Notes: a model not told the origin generated them from the sequence alone. 64,000 nt of DNA from DATFCK01 sp963728975 (GCA_963728975.1 CAVSMF010000002.1:310001-374000), one strand, 5' to 3'. Shown: positions 24,890-33,981, counted from the first letter of the stretch. Numbers and translations are program-made.

Positions 24890-25123
24890 ATGAATTCTCC
24901 TGGCGCTTCTCCCGCGGCAGAGGTTATTTCCCTTATCAACCGCGACCACATCATCTCTGTAACGATCGGCGGCGGGCAGATTGTTGTGATTACCACCGCC
25001 GGCACAAGGATGACGATGTCGGCTTCTGCGGCTACTATCGCCAAGTTTGCCGACGATCTGGCAAATGCGGTTCAAAGCAATTTCGTTTCAATTGCAGCCG
25101 AGCCTACCGATAGCTCGATATAG
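24890..25123 (+). CDS. Small hypothetical protein
   Basis: This 77-aa frame starts at ATG 24890 (MNSPGASPAAEVISLINRDH) and contains an amphipathic strand pattern ISVTIGGGQIVVITTAGTRM followed by a helix ATIAKFADDLANAVQ. It has no recognisable family. It is divergent from the ARPP-1 operon and could share the regulated intergenic region. Codon pattern is plausible, but the gene is short and unsupported by homology. Confidence 0.35.
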   Translation: MNSPGASPAAEVISLINRDHIISVTIGGGQIVVITTAGTRMTMSASAATIAKFADDLANAVQSNFVSIAAEPTDSSI

Positions 25124-25392
25124 TTACTCGGGCGATCCACTCGCTTTTGGCATCCCTACCAACTTTGCTCTTGAGAGGAGTTTTTTAATTCCTTTGAAGG
25201 AGCAAGAGGTCTACGCATTCGCTACATTGCGGACAAACAAACTCGCCATACTCGTAGGTGTAATCTCCGGAGGAAAGAGCGCTCCCTCGGCCCCTCCAGT
25301 TACACTTTCGACACTTGAATTCTTTGTTTCGCCAGCCGTCGAAGTAGTTGACCATGGGCAACGAGAAATTATGGCCACAAGCCTAGAGCGTG

Positions 25393-25552
25393 TCATGAAT
25401 TTCGGAACAGAGCGTTAAGCATGAGAGTGAGAAAAGCTAGCCAGTGGAGTCCTGCCAGGGAGGCGGGCAGCCTTTCGTAGTCTTTGACGAGTCGGCGGAA
25501 GCGAGTCGCCCAAGCAAAGGAGCGCTCGACGACCCATCGTCTTGGGCAGGGA
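25393..25552 (-). pseudogene. IS5-family transposase C-terminal fragment
   Basis: The frame encodes PRRWVVERSFAWATRFRRLV, then K-D-Y-E-R-L, LAGLHWLAFLTLMLNALFRN and a stop at 25393. This is the typical end of IS5-family (IS427/IS1031-type) transposases, with the catalytic E in V-V-E-R-S. Everything upstream is missing; the fragment stops where the dispersed repeat at 25558 begins. Confidence 0.7.
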
Positions 25553-25557
25553 AAGCT

Positions 25558-25640
25558 GGGGTCGCGTCTGTATTTTGTACATTTCGAAGACCGTAGCTTT
25601 CAACAGCGGATCGTGAAAGCTGAAAAACCGCAGTCGTCGA
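25558..25640. repeat. Dispersed gtcgcgtctgtat repeat, copy 2 (extended)
   Basis: Core gggtcgcgtctgtattttg then tacattt, extended for about 55 bases of further identity (including caacagcggatcgtgaaagc) shared with 39255-39337. Confidence 0.7.
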
Positions 25641-25849
25641 AGATTTCCAAACCGCCCAGGCGCAAGTTGCCGAAATCGCAACGGATCTGGCGAAAACCGC
25701 ACTCCCTCAATTCCTTAACTGAAATCGGCGGGGTAGGCGGAAGACTCCGGACCCAGCGGTTTCTCCCCCTAACGCTGCAGCCATCGCTGCGGCAAGCCAT
25801 ACCCGTCTTTGCGGGGTTTCGGCCTGATCTCTGCTTCTTTTATTTCGAA

Positions 25850-26932
25850 ATGTCCTCCCATAAGAAACAGTCCACTTTCAGCGTGTATGTGGTGTTACTC
25901 GACTCGGCTGCGTTGAAGCGGAAGTCGTTCGTTCGCGAGAATCCTCACCATGACGATGCTAAGCCGTGTGTCTATGTCGGGATGACCGGACTAACGGTCG
26001 AAGAGCGTTTCAATAACCATAAGCGAGGCTACAAAGCTGCGCGAATCGTAACGGAGTTTGGCCTGCGGTCCATGCCACACCTTTACGAACACCTGAATCC
26101 AATGACTCGAGATGAAGCGGAGCGCATGGAACAAAAACTTGCTGCCGATTTAAGAGCCGAGGGATATACGGTCGCCGGTGGCACGGCGCAAAAAAGGAAA
26201 CCCAGGGTATCGCTCCAACAAGTCGCGCATCGGCGGTATAACGGGCATCCAAAATCGGCCGCAATCCATAAACCTTACGTCAACAAATCGACGAAAGAGT
26301 TGGCGGATATGAGCGAAACGACCTGGAGTGATGTTGCGAATCTGGAGATGATTTACGCGGAACTGCGATTCCGAAATAACAGCAAAGCGACCCAACTCCG
26401 GGATCACATACGCGAGCGGTTAGCGCAAATCTCGCCCGAATCTTTGACGTGGCCTGACACCGCAATCCTGGCGCGACTGCAGGCGCTATCGCAGGATCAG
26501 TACTGGTATAAACAGGGCCTCCTCTCGTTCATGGGTTATCGAGCCGCGAACAGGGAAATCTCAGGCGAGCAACGGCGAAAACTTCTCGATTACGTATTTC
26601 ATAAGGACATTCCACGAGTGCGGGACGCGACATACATGCGTGAGTGGGACCAGCCTCAGACCGCCGAGCGATTGAAGAAACTTGCCGGGAACCTCGCGGC
26701 GTTTGCGAATGCAGCGGCGAACAAACGCTCGGTGGATATGTCTCGCCCGATAGAAGCTTGGCAGGAAGACCTACAGTATTTGAAAAGGAGCTACTGTGAC
26801 CGGCAATTCAATGATGTGTTTTCCTGGCCCCCTAAAATCGAGCCATCTCTACCGGTCAACAACACCATCACTTCGGCTAAGTTAGTCTGGAAAACGAGCA
26901 TATTGACCGAGATATCGCCACGTGATGGATAA
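25850..26932 (+). CDS. GIY-YIG-like domain protein with conserved C-terminal helical domain
   Basis: The 360-aa protein starts at ATG 25850; the open frame upstream (from 25484) is repeat and IS debris. Residues about 10-115 are GIY-YIG-like: SVYVVLLDSA, then CVYVGMTGLTVEERFNNHKR, the R-x-M-P-H-L-Y segment and E-A-E-R-M-E-Q-K-L with the catalytic-type glutamate. The C-terminal part, with LLSFMGYRAANREISGEQRR, a Y-M-R-E-W segment and W-Q-E-D-L-Q-Y-L-K-R, is a separate helical domain I have seen at the end of many bacterial hypothetical proteins but cannot name. The next gene (TPR paralogue) overlaps its 3' end by 11 bases. A nuclease role is inferred. Confidence 0.6.
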   Translation: MSSHKKQSTFSVYVVLLDSAALKRKSFVRENPHHDDAKPCVYVGMTGLTVEERFNNHKRGYKAARIVTEFGLRSMPHLYEHLNPMTRDEAERMEQKLAADLRAEGYTVAGGTAQKRKPRVSLQQVAHRRYNGHPKSAAIHKPYVNKSTKELADMSETTWSDVANLEMIYAELRFRNNSKATQLRDHIRERLAQISPESLTWPDTAILARLQALSQDQYWYKQGLLSFMGYRAANREISGEQRRKLLDYVFHKDIPRVRDATYMREWDQPQTAERLKKLAGNLAAFANAAANKRSVDMSRPIEAWQEDLQYLKRSYCDRQFNDVFSWPPKIEPSLPVNNTITSAKLVWKTSILTEISPRDG

Positions 26933-27659
26933 GCCCATTGATTTTCATTTTTCGATTCTTGAAGTTCCGGAGGGCGAAGCGCTCACGTGGGACGAGATGG
27001 AACAGCGCTTCTTGAAGCAGCTGGATGCTAACGGCGGTAAGTGTGTTCAGTCGCTGTTAAATCTGGCGAAGTTGTACTCGTGCGTAAAACGTATCGATGA
27101 AGCCTTCCGGTACATGGAGCGCTTGATCGAACTCTCGAACGATCCTGAGGAGCACGGCGGCTACTACATGGCGTTAGGGTGCTACATGGAAGAGGTTCGT
27201 GATTACAAAGGAGCAGTCCGGTTTTATCGGCAAGCCTTGTCGATGGAGCCGTGTCGAAATGGTGTCTGGTATTATATTCATAACAATCTCGGCTATTCGC
27301 TCATTCAGTTGGAGAATGTTGACGAAGCGATTCCGTATCTTCGGCGCGCGATCGAGATCGATCCAAGGTTGCCTAACGCCTATAAGAATCTTGCGCTGGC
27401 GCTTCAAGCTAAGGGGGATGTAGCCGAGGCCGCTGAGGTTTTCATCGTCGCCACACAGGTTGACGCTGCAGATTCGCGATCATTAAAGCACCTGGAAGAG
27501 CTGATCGCGTCGCATCCCGAGCTGGAAGTGGATATACCGGATCTATCTAGCCGAGTCGAAGCCTGCCGAAAGGCGGTAGAGATTGCACGAGCTCACCAGC
27601 CCGACTTTCGAGCAGCATGGCTCAGAGATCGCCAAAGGCAGCGGAAAGGTGCGGATTGA
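26922..27659 (+). CDS. TPR-repeat protein (paralogue 2)
   Basis: The 245-aa protein is a close paralogue of 22962-23690, with the same N-terminal FHFSILEVPEGEALTWDEME, about five TPR units (NNLGYSLIQLENVDEAIPYL, AYKNLALALQAKGDVAEAAE) and the tail RKAVEIARAHQPDFRAAWLR. It overlaps the GIY-YIG-like gene, so the pair may work together, with the TPR protein as a scaffold. Intact; either ATG at 26922 or the next codon may start it. Confidence 0.75.
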   Translation: MMDKPIDFHFSILEVPEGEALTWDEMEQRFLKQLDANGGKCVQSLLNLAKLYSCVKRIDEAFRYMERLIELSNDPEEHGGYYMALGCYMEEVRDYKGAVRFYRQALSMEPCRNGVWYYIHNNLGYSLIQLENVDEAIPYLRRAIEIDPRLPNAYKNLALALQAKGDVAEAAEVFIVATQVDAADSRSLKHLEELIASHPELEVDIPDLSSRVEACRKAVEIARAHQPDFRAAWLRDRQRQRKGAD

Positions 27660-27736
27660 ACCAGTATGGAAGCCGACGAGAAACTGAATGCGCCTTGTGA
27701 TGGGGAGAATTGGGGCCAGAGTTAGCAAAGGCGAAT

Positions 27737-28138
27737 TCAACTCTTATTCCGGAGTGAAAGGAGTGCTTTTTCGACGAACGTGCGCCGGGCGGGACTTTTG
27801 ATTTTCTTCGCCAGGGCAAAGGCTTTCTGCCAACTGAATCGTTTGGGAAATTCAATCTCCGGAAGCTTCTTGAATAGGCGGCTGCGGGTCGGGCTGAAAT
27901 AAAAGATGTCGACCAGCGCTTTCTCGGGCGTGGCAATTTTGACCATGCCCGATTCGTCCAGCTCAAATCCGAAGGCTTTCCGCACCCGGCTGATTCCGCC
28001 TGGAAATCTCTCCAATTTCTCGTTGCGGACGGCATGGGGTTGAAGTGCTGGTAAGGCTCGGGGAGTAATCCGTTTCAGGCCGGCACTTTTCATGCTCAAA
28101 CGACGGCGTGCCACGTCTGGATCCTCGAACTGAGGCAT
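27737..28138 (-). pseudogene. AbiEi-like antitoxin, C-terminal fragment
   Basis: From about residue 55, FGFELDESGMVKIATPEKAL, D-I-F-Y-F-S-P-T-R-S-R-L-F and SPARRTFVEKALLSLR match the C-terminal half of the AbiEi protein at 41074-41709 (about 65 percent identical by eye). The first about 50 residues are unrelated, and the winged-helix N-terminal half is gone. No toxin gene is beside it. It is a remnant of a second abiE locus. Confidence 0.65.
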
Positions 28139-28183
28139 TGGTTAGCCTGTCGCCGAGATCTTGCAGAACAACCATTACGTTAT

Positions 28184-30610
28184 TTGGCCATGGAGTTCAT
28201 TCCCTGTCAGCCCCCGCTAACCAGAGGAGTTGATGCTGAATTCACCGTCTGGAAGGCCCTCAAAGGGGCGCTTCAAGAACGAAGTGGCGTCGCCTTCTGG
28301 AGATTTCCGCTGTTCCTTTCCGGGAATGGGGCGGGAAGGAGAAAGGAAGCGGATATACTTATTATTGACCGCGAGTGGGGCATTGTTGTCGTCGAGGTCA
28401 AGGGTTACGAAGTCACGAACATCGTCGATGTACGTGGGCATGAGTGGGAGGTCACGGGGCGCGTTGCGCGCTCATACCCTTACCAGCAGGCCGAAGGCGT
28501 CGCATACACGCTTGCCAATGAGTTGTCTAGAGCATCGCATGGGGCGATCAAGCCAGCCCTAAAGGCGCTGATCGCCGTGCCAAATATAGTTCGTGACGAT
28601 TGGCCTATCCCCCCAGGGCGACCAGGCAACCCCGCAAACGTTATTGTGTTTGGCGACGAGCTCTCGCCAAGCGTGCTGCCGCTGACTATCGCCAAGTCAA
28701 CTTTCCTACGGACTGGTGGGAAACTCGACCAACGGGGCTTTCAGAAGGTTATAAATCTTCTCTGCGGGTATCGCAGTGCATCTCATCCCGTTGATTTCCA
28801 TTATCTCAACAGGATTCAGCCAACAAGTAGCATGCGAGAAGCTGCGGATTTGTCGCGGCGAGTGCTTCGTGACATATCCTTGAACGACTTTGCACTAACA
28901 ACGCAAATTCCACCGGGATACCAGCAAATTCGTGGAATTGCGGGCTCCGGCAAAACTGTTCTGCTATGCCAAAAGGCGGCGATCATGCATCTGGAAAATC
29001 CGGATTGGCAAATTGCAATCGTGTTCTTTACGCGATCACTTTATGCCCAGATAGAGTTGCTTGTAGATACTGAACTTCGTCGCAAAACGGCCGGCGAATG
29101 CAGTTACATAACTGCAAAGGATAAGATCCAAATCCTTCATGGTTGGGGCGCAAAGAGCCGCACAGGGCTGTATCGCGAGGCATGTTATGCAAACGATGTT
29201 GATTTCCTAAATGTGAGAAATGCACAAGGGACAGGGTTTACCAAACCAACCGACAAACAAGCCTACGTAGCGCAGCAATTCCTACAGCAATGCTCAAACC
29301 CGGTTCCCGTTTACGACGCCATTCTTCTTGATGAAGCGCAGGACTTCGTAGTCGACAATGAGGCGTTGCTTCACGAAGGGCGGCAACCATTCTTTTGGCT
29401 TGCGCGGCAACTTTGCAAAGCATGCGACAGCGATGAGCAACAGCGTCGGTTCATTTGGGCTTTTGATGAAGCCCAGTCCCTAAGCAGCTTCAAAGCACCC
29501 ATAGCACGCGAAGTCTTTGGAGAGCGCATGGCGGACGTCGTTACAGGAATTCACGCGGGCGGTATTCCAAAAAGCCGCGTCATTCGCCCCTGCTATCGAA
29601 ACCCCAAGAAAACCTTGCTCGCAGCCTTTGCCCTTGGTTCCGGCTTATATCGCGGCGGGCCTTTGATAATAGGTCCTACTCAGCGCAGCACCTGGGCGGA
29701 TCTTGGTTTCCATGTGACTGGTCAATTCCACATCGGGCAGCAAATTACAATTTCAAGAACAGATGAGAATTGCCCAAATCCATTAGGTAGGATTTCTGCG
29801 GAGCCACAAATTACCTTCGCGCGATGCTCGGACATGAATGCAGAGCTAAATATTTTGATCAAAAATGTGAGGCAGGCATATGCGGCCGGTCTCAAGTGGC
29901 ATGAGATAGCTCTCCTGTGTCCAAAGATATCACTTGCGGCCGAAGGCTCACATCGGATGCAAGCAATAGGGCAGCGGCTCAATGAAGCGGAGATACCGTT
30001 TTATCAGCCCGGAGCGGATAGACCGAATGTGATCAGCCCTAACGGCAGTACCAAACCCGACCGATTTTCGATGGCGGATCATGTCACTCTTTCCTTGCCG
30101 TTTCGCGCAAAAGGTAATGAGGTGGAAATGGCGTTTGTTATTGGCTTGGACCTATACGACCAGCATGAGAAAAACCCATTCGCCAGAAACCAGCTTTACG
30201 TGTGTATGACTCGTGCCCGATGCTGGACACGTTTAAGCGGCGTCTTTCCTATCGAAACGCCATTTCTGAAAGAGATCGAAATCTGCAACGAGCAGATTAT
30301 GAGCGCTGACGAGCCTACGATCAGTTTCAGCTACAAGGGAGCGATGGTAACCAGAAACATAGAAGACGAGTCTGAGTGGCAACAATCGATCGTGGTTGAT
30401 TACGATGGACAAGTAGGCATCGGTCCGATCGTCCGACGAGGAGATACCGTGTTTCAAGGTGATATTCTAGCAGCGCCAAACGGTATCGACCTTTTCTTGG
30501 AGGCGCACAGGATTGCTCGTCTGATTGCAACGCAACTCGACCTAGGAATTGCGAAATTCTACTTGATGAGGGATGGAGAACCGTATGCATGGGGAAATAG
30601 CTCACGATGA
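28184..30610 (+). CDS. NERD-domain superfamily 1 helicase
   Basis: The 808-aa protein is intact. N-terminal NERD nuclease domain (residues 12-175): EADILIIDREWGIVVVEVKG with D57, E71 and K73. Superfamily 1 helicase core: Walker A GIAGSGKTVLLCQ (about 247-259), motif II AILLDEAQDFVVDNE, IRPCYRNPKKTL, motif V region MAFVIGLDLYD and motif VI NQLYVCMTRARCWTRLSG. A C-terminal about 100-residue addition (VVDYDGQVGIGPIVRRGDTV to LMRDGEPYAWG) is unassigned. It lies between two TPR paralogues. Related to the NERD helicase of the PT island but longer; likely processes DNA ends in defence or repair. Confidence 0.8.
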   Translation: MAMEFIPCQPPLTRGVDAEFTVWKALKGALQERSGVAFWRFPLFLSGNGAGRRKEADILIIDREWGIVVVEVKGYEVTNIVDVRGHEWEVTGRVARSYPYQQAEGVAYTLANELSRASHGAIKPALKALIAVPNIVRDDWPIPPGRPGNPANVIVFGDELSPSVLPLTIAKSTFLRTGGKLDQRGFQKVINLLCGYRSASHPVDFHYLNRIQPTSSMREAADLSRRVLRDISLNDFALTTQIPPGYQQIRGIAGSGKTVLLCQKAAIMHLENPDWQIAIVFFTRSLYAQIELLVDTELRRKTAGECSYITAKDKIQILHGWGAKSRTGLYREACYANDVDFLNVRNAQGTGFTKPTDKQAYVAQQFLQQCSNPVPVYDAILLDEAQDFVVDNEALLHEGRQPFFWLARQLCKACDSDEQQRRFIWAFDEAQSLSSFKAPIAREVFGERMADVVTGIHAGGIPKSRVIRPCYRNPKKTLLAAFALGSGLYRGGPLIIGPTQRSTWADLGFHVTGQFHIGQQITISRTDENCPNPLGRISAEPQITFARCSDMNAELNILIKNVRQAYAAGLKWHEIALLCPKISLAAEGSHRMQAIGQRLNEAEIPFYQPGADRPNVISPNGSTKPDRFSMADHVTLSLPFRAKGNEVEMAFVIGLDLYDQHEKNPFARNQLYVCMTRARCWTRLSGVFPIETPFLKEIEICNEQIMSADEPTISFSYKGAMVTRNIEDESEWQQSIVVDYDGQVGIGPIVRRGDTVFQGDILAAPNGIDLFLEAHRIARLIATQLDLGIAKFYLMRDGEPYAWGNSSR

Positions 30611-30687
30611 GGACACTGGGTGGTTGCGCTGCACTGCGCATACATAAGGTTCAACGGCGTTGGCGCTGAATTCGGTCGCATCACGCC

Positions 30688-31173
30688 ATGATCACGCTCC
30701 CCGAAGATCCGGCGCAACGCGCGGCTTACTGCCTAGGCGCCGGTTGCGAAATGGAGAAGGTAGGAGACTTCGAAGCAGCCCACTGGTGGTATCGCAATGC
30801 CTTGGCGCTTGAACCGTCAGATCCCGAACTTTGCTACTCGATTCACAACAATCTGGGTTACTCGCTCATCCAGCTGCGGGATTATGAGAATGCGATTCGG
30901 TATCTGGGACAGGCCGTGACCATCAACCGGTTGCGGCAAAACGCTTACAAAAACCTCGCTCTGGCGCTTCAAGGAAAAGGCGATGTGATTGGTGCGGCGA
31001 GGCTGTTCGTCCTTGCGATTAGAGTCAATCCTAACGATTCGCGATCCCTGAAACATCTCGAGGATCTCCTGGCGGTTCATCCAGAATTGCTGGTCGACAT
31101 ACCAAATCTGCGACAGCGATTAGATGCATGCCAGGAAGCAGTTAATCGCGCAAAAGGCGAGCGCCAGACATAG
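30688..31173 (+). CDS. TPR-repeat protein (paralogue 3, short)
   Basis: The 161-aa protein lacks the N-terminal about 80 residues of its two paralogues but keeps the repeats AAYCLGAGCEMEKVGDFEAA, NNLGYSLIQLRDYENAIRYL and AYKNLALALQGKGDVIGAAR and the tail L-E-D-L-L-A-V-H-P-E-L-L-V-D-I-P. It follows the NERD helicase by 77 bases. The shorter N-terminus may be a natural variant or a 5' truncation with re-use of an internal ATG. Confidence 0.65.
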   Translation: MITLPEDPAQRAAYCLGAGCEMEKVGDFEAAHWWYRNALALEPSDPELCYSIHNNLGYSLIQLRDYENAIRYLGQAVTINRLRQNAYKNLALALQGKGDVIGAARLFVLAIRVNPNDSRSLKHLEDLLAVHPELLVDIPNLRQRLDACQEAVNRAKGERQT

Positions 31174-31477
31174 GGAAGGGGCCAGCGGGGTCGGTCCTTT
31201 TTTCTTGCATTTCGAGAATACGAAGTCGAGGAAGATCAGCGGGTGAATCAAATTTAACATTCGTCGCTTGATTCGGGGCTTCTCTCGCCAGGTTTCGGTG
31301 AAGCCGCCAATGTTCAAGAAAATCCGGCCACTACGGCGACCGGAAAGAAGAGACGTCTCGATCTCTTCAACTCTCAACCAAGTTAAGAAAATATGCGCGA
31401 CGATATCGCGCCAGAGGAGCTAGCTGCGGCCAAGGGGAGCTTGTCCTCAAGATCAGCATCGGCTATCATTCCAAGGA
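31174..31477. other. Intergenic region with a repeat variant
   Basis: No gene seen. At 31188-31212 it has a variant dispersed repeat (ggggtcggtccttttttctt followed by gcattt), the inverse of the motif at about 533-560 and 3022-3050. Confidence 0.5.
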
Positions 31478-31690
31478 ATGAACGCGACATTTACGGCCAT
31501 TGTGAAGCAGCGTGGTGAATGGTGGATCGGTTGGATTGAGGAAGTGCCAGGTGTGAATGCGCAGGAACGGACCAAACCGGAACTGCTAAACTCGCTGCGC
31601 CAGGTTCTTATCGAGGCCCTCGAATTCAACCGGGAGGAAGCGCGTCGTGCCGCCGAAGGCGAGTATTTGGAAGAGCCGCTGACGGTATGA
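31478..31690 (+). CDS. hicB: HicB-like antitoxin
   Basis: The 70-aa protein has the HicB partial RNase H-like fold: FTAIVKQRGEWWIGWIEEVP, then G-V-N-A-Q-E-R-T-K-P-E-L and LRQVLIEALEFNREEARR. It is the short form without a long C-terminal DNA-binding domain. It neutralises HicA, whose ATG overlaps its stop (ATGA). The antitoxin-first order is less usual for hic loci but common in this short-HicB type. Intact. Confidence 0.8.
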   Translation: MNATFTAIVKQRGEWWIGWIEEVPGVNAQERTKPELLNSLRQVLIEALEFNREEARRAAEGEYLEEPLTV

Positions 31691-31872
31691 AGCGACGCGA
31701 GTTGCTGCGACACTTGCAGCAACACGGTTGCACGCTCGTTCGCGAGGGCAGCAATCATTCCTGGTGGGGTAATCCGGCTAAGAACCGTCGCTCAGCCATT
31801 CCGCGCCATAACGAGATTGACGACTATTTGGCGCGCAAAATCTGCAAAGATTTGGATGTACCGAAGCCTTGA
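31687..31872 (+). CDS. hicA: HicA-like mRNA interferase toxin
   Basis: The 61-aa protein is a double-stranded-RNA-binding-fold HicA toxin: MKRRELLRHLQQHGCTLVRE, then GSNHSWW with the catalytic histidine and a SAIPRHNEID segment leading to the ARKICKDL helix. It would cleave mRNA when HicB is lost. Coupled to hicB by a four-base overlap. Complete for the family, which is usually 55-80 residues. Confidence 0.85.
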   Translation: MKRRELLRHLQQHGCTLVREGSNHSWWGNPAKNRRSAIPRHNEIDDYLARKICKDLDVPKP

Positions 31873-31895
31873 AGATCAAATGGCACCAGAAAGCC

Positions 31896-31922
31896 GGGTC
31901 GCGCCTGTATTTTTGTACATTT
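31896..31922. repeat. Dispersed gtcgcgtctgtat repeat, copy 3
   Basis: Variant core gggtcgcgcctgtatttttg then tacattt, 24 bases after hicA. Confidence 0.65.
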
Positions 31923-32069
31923 GGGTAACGCGATTACCCGCTGCTTTCCGCATTGACCGATCTTAGCAACCAGAGACAAAGACTGAAGGCAATTGAAAGA
32001 GCCGACTGCTTTTTGCAATCAGGATGATAGCCATTCATCCGATGATCGAAATCGGAGGACCAAAGACAC

Positions 32070-32092
32070 CTTGACGGCTTAAAGCCGTCAAG
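32070..32092. terminator. Perfect hairpin
   Basis: Eleven-base arms CTTGACGGCTT and AAGCCGTCAAG with one central A. No T-run follows, so it is either a weak terminator downstream of hicBA or a repeat-type hairpin. Confidence 0.45.
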
Positions 32093-32189
32093 TTACAAAC
32101 ACTCAAAGCACTGAAAGTGAAGAGCGCTTTTTGACACCATTAACGGCGGCGGAGGTCAGGAATAGGGGTCAGTCATCAAATCTTGACAG

Positions 32190-32330
32190 GATAGTGATCG
32201 ACGATCTCTGGATTTACGATCTGCGCACCAACCTTCATTTCACGCTCATAGAAAACACTCTCAAACGCAGCGACCTCGACGACTTCGTGAATTGTTATTT
32301 TGGAGGGACGCGCGCCGTCGCGTCCAGGGA
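32190..32330 (+). pseudogene. HsdM-type N6-adenine methylase C-terminal remnant
   Basis: The frame encodes IDDLWIYDLRTNLHFTLIEN and L-K-R-S-D-L-D-D-F-V-N-C-Y, the conserved C-terminal motif of type I HsdM-like methylases (usual form WIYDLRTNKHFTLK...LDEFVKCY). It is followed by repeat DNA. There are no catalytic motifs and no neighbouring hsdS or hsdR. Confidence 0.65.
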
Positions 32331-32660
32331 CAAGGCAGGCGCCGACAGCGCGGCGCCCTCCAGGTCGGGAGACTTCCTCCTTCGCTAAAGCGACGGCGCG
32401 GCAACGGCGCGGCAAGCAGATCGGGGGTCGGGGGACACGGGCCGGAGGGCAGAGGGGAAACGCTGACCACGAGACAACGGGCGAGCGAAAATGAAGGACG
32501 GAAGACAGAGGGCGGAATAGAAGTAGGAATTAGAAAGTAGAAAGCGGGGAGGCGGAGAGGTCGGAAGAGAAGACAGAAGACAGAGGACGGAGGACCCGCC
32601 TTCGCTAAAGCGACGGCGCGGCAAGCGGAGGACGGCGTGCGAAGCGAGCGGAGACATCTT
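32331..32660. repeat. Purine-rich degenerate tract
   Basis: Long G/A-rich stretch made of variants of gacagaggac, gaagtagaaag and cggaggac. Two copies of the cttcgctaaagcgacggcg hairpin-like motif occur at about 32381 and 32601. Similar tracts recur at 33930-33975, 52900-53030 and 53755-53960. The open frames on the minus strand here are composition artefacts. Confidence 0.55.
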
Positions 32661-32681
32661 CGATGACGCGAAAGCGTCAGT

Positions 32682-33932
32682 TTGAAGTCGGCCGCCGCAG
32701 GGGTAACATCCGCTGTGGTCACACGATCGTTTTGGATTGGGATTGGGCTCGTCCTGCTGTTTGGCGGCACGGCGTTTGGCGAAGGGACGTACCAGCGCAC
32801 CAAAGACGGGAAGACCATTGTCTGGAACAACGATCCCAAGCCGGGTGACGCGGCAACCTGGTCCGGTCACCGTGATCCTGATGGATACGCGACCAAGTTC
32901 GGCACATTAACCTGGTACACAGCCCGCGGCACCGTTTACGTCCGGTTATACGGTAACATGGTCCACGGCAAATTTGACGGAATGGTGAATGGCCATTCCA
33001 AACAGAAAACCGCCCACGCCATTTTCGCGGATGGCCAACGAACCACGCACTGGGCCGCCGGACCGGCGCGTTCGTTCAGCGTCCCTCCGACCCCGCCGGT
33101 TGGGCCGGCGGAGAGGTTAGCCAAAACAGAAAACGCCGAACTCCGAAATCTGTCGCCCGCTAATCGCGAGCGCAAACAGGCCTCTGGGCTGAGCCCGCGG
33201 CCCAAACCCGAAAGCATTAGCGAGCATGTCGCTCCACCCGGTTCTACCGCCGAAAACCTCGGTCGCGGCGGCGATTCGATACCTACGCTAAAAAACGCTC
33301 GTGAGCAGACAGTGCGGGTTCCAATCCAAAACGCGACTGCAAAAGAATCTTCGCCGAAGCCAGTCCCGTCTGCTGCACCGGCTTTTTCGGCAGAAAACAC
33401 TCCGGCTGCGCGGGCCGAGCCGGAAGCACCAGCAGAGGGGCCGCGCTTTGCCCGGGCAAAAGTTAGTCCCGTCCCGGCGAGCCCGCTCCCGAGCGAACAA
33501 ACCTCAACACCCGACTCAAAAGGTTTTGGCGAGCAGCAGAAGCCCCCAATAAAACAATCGCCCTTAGTTCAGCCGGACGAAGATGAGCCAAACCGTCCGC
33601 CGATTAGTGAGCAGAAGGTGGAACCGGACGGTTCTCTGCGATCAATCGCCGAACCGCCACCCTCTCTTGATACCGTTCGAGAGGCAGCGGTTTCACCCAA
33701 GGCCAGGCCGCGTCTAACGAGTGAGGAAGTTATCAGTCTCGCCAATGGAGAAGCGCGCAAACACGGATACAACCGGGTTGATTACCGGAGGAATGAGCCG
33801 GAGTTCAACCCGAACTTCAAGACATGGTCAGTGTCGTACCAACAGAGCACGGTCGATGGAATGGTTCACCAATGTTTCAGTGTCATCGTCGATGACAAGA
33901 CGAAGGGAGCGATTCTTCTGCTGCGCCAATGA
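32682..33932 (+). CDS. Secreted protein with MORN-like and proline-rich regions
   Basis: The 416-aa protein has an N-terminal signal peptide (hydrophobic FWIGIGLVLLFGGTAFGEG). Residues 36-115 resemble MORN-type turns: WNNDPKPGDAATWSGHRDPD, then G-Y-A-T-K-F-G-T-L-T-W-Y, NMVHGKFDGMVNGHSKQKTA. A long low-complexity proline/serine/glutamate region (about 125-345) follows, then a compact C-terminal domain ending WSVSYQQSTVDGMVHQCFSV. Probably anchored outside the cytoplasmic membrane or periplasmic. I do not know a function; it looks like a lineage-specific envelope protein. Confidence 0.6.
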   Translation: MKSAAAGVTSAVVTRSFWIGIGLVLLFGGTAFGEGTYQRTKDGKTIVWNNDPKPGDAATWSGHRDPDGYATKFGTLTWYTARGTVYVRLYGNMVHGKFDGMVNGHSKQKTAHAIFADGQRTTHWAAGPARSFSVPPTPPVGPAERLAKTENAELRNLSPANRERKQASGLSPRPKPESISEHVAPPGSTAENLGRGGDSIPTLKNAREQTVRVPIQNATAKESSPKPVPSAAPAFSAENTPAARAEPEAPAEGPRFARAKVSPVPASPLPSEQTSTPDSKGFGEQQKPPIKQSPLVQPDEDEPNRPPISEQKVEPDGSLRSIAEPPPSLDTVREAAVSPKARPRLTSEEVISLANGEARKHGYNRVDYRRNEPEFNPNFKTWSVSYQQSTVDGMVHQCFSVIVDDKTKGAILLLRQ

Positions 33933-33981
33933 GAAGACAGAGGACAGACGTCACACGTCAGAGGTCAGGAGCAGGGGAGCT

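Noticed and set aside
25484..25849. Upstream extension of the GIY-YIG-like gene
   Set aside because: The extension translates the dispersed repeat and IS debris; the conserved protein begins at ATG 25850.
30327..30641. 104-aa minus-strand open frame
   Set aside because: Antisense of the 3' end of the NERD helicase; no independent support.
32261..32839. 192-aa minus-strand open frame
   Set aside because: It lies in the purine-rich tract and has low-complexity residues (P, S, R) with no family pattern; composition artefact.
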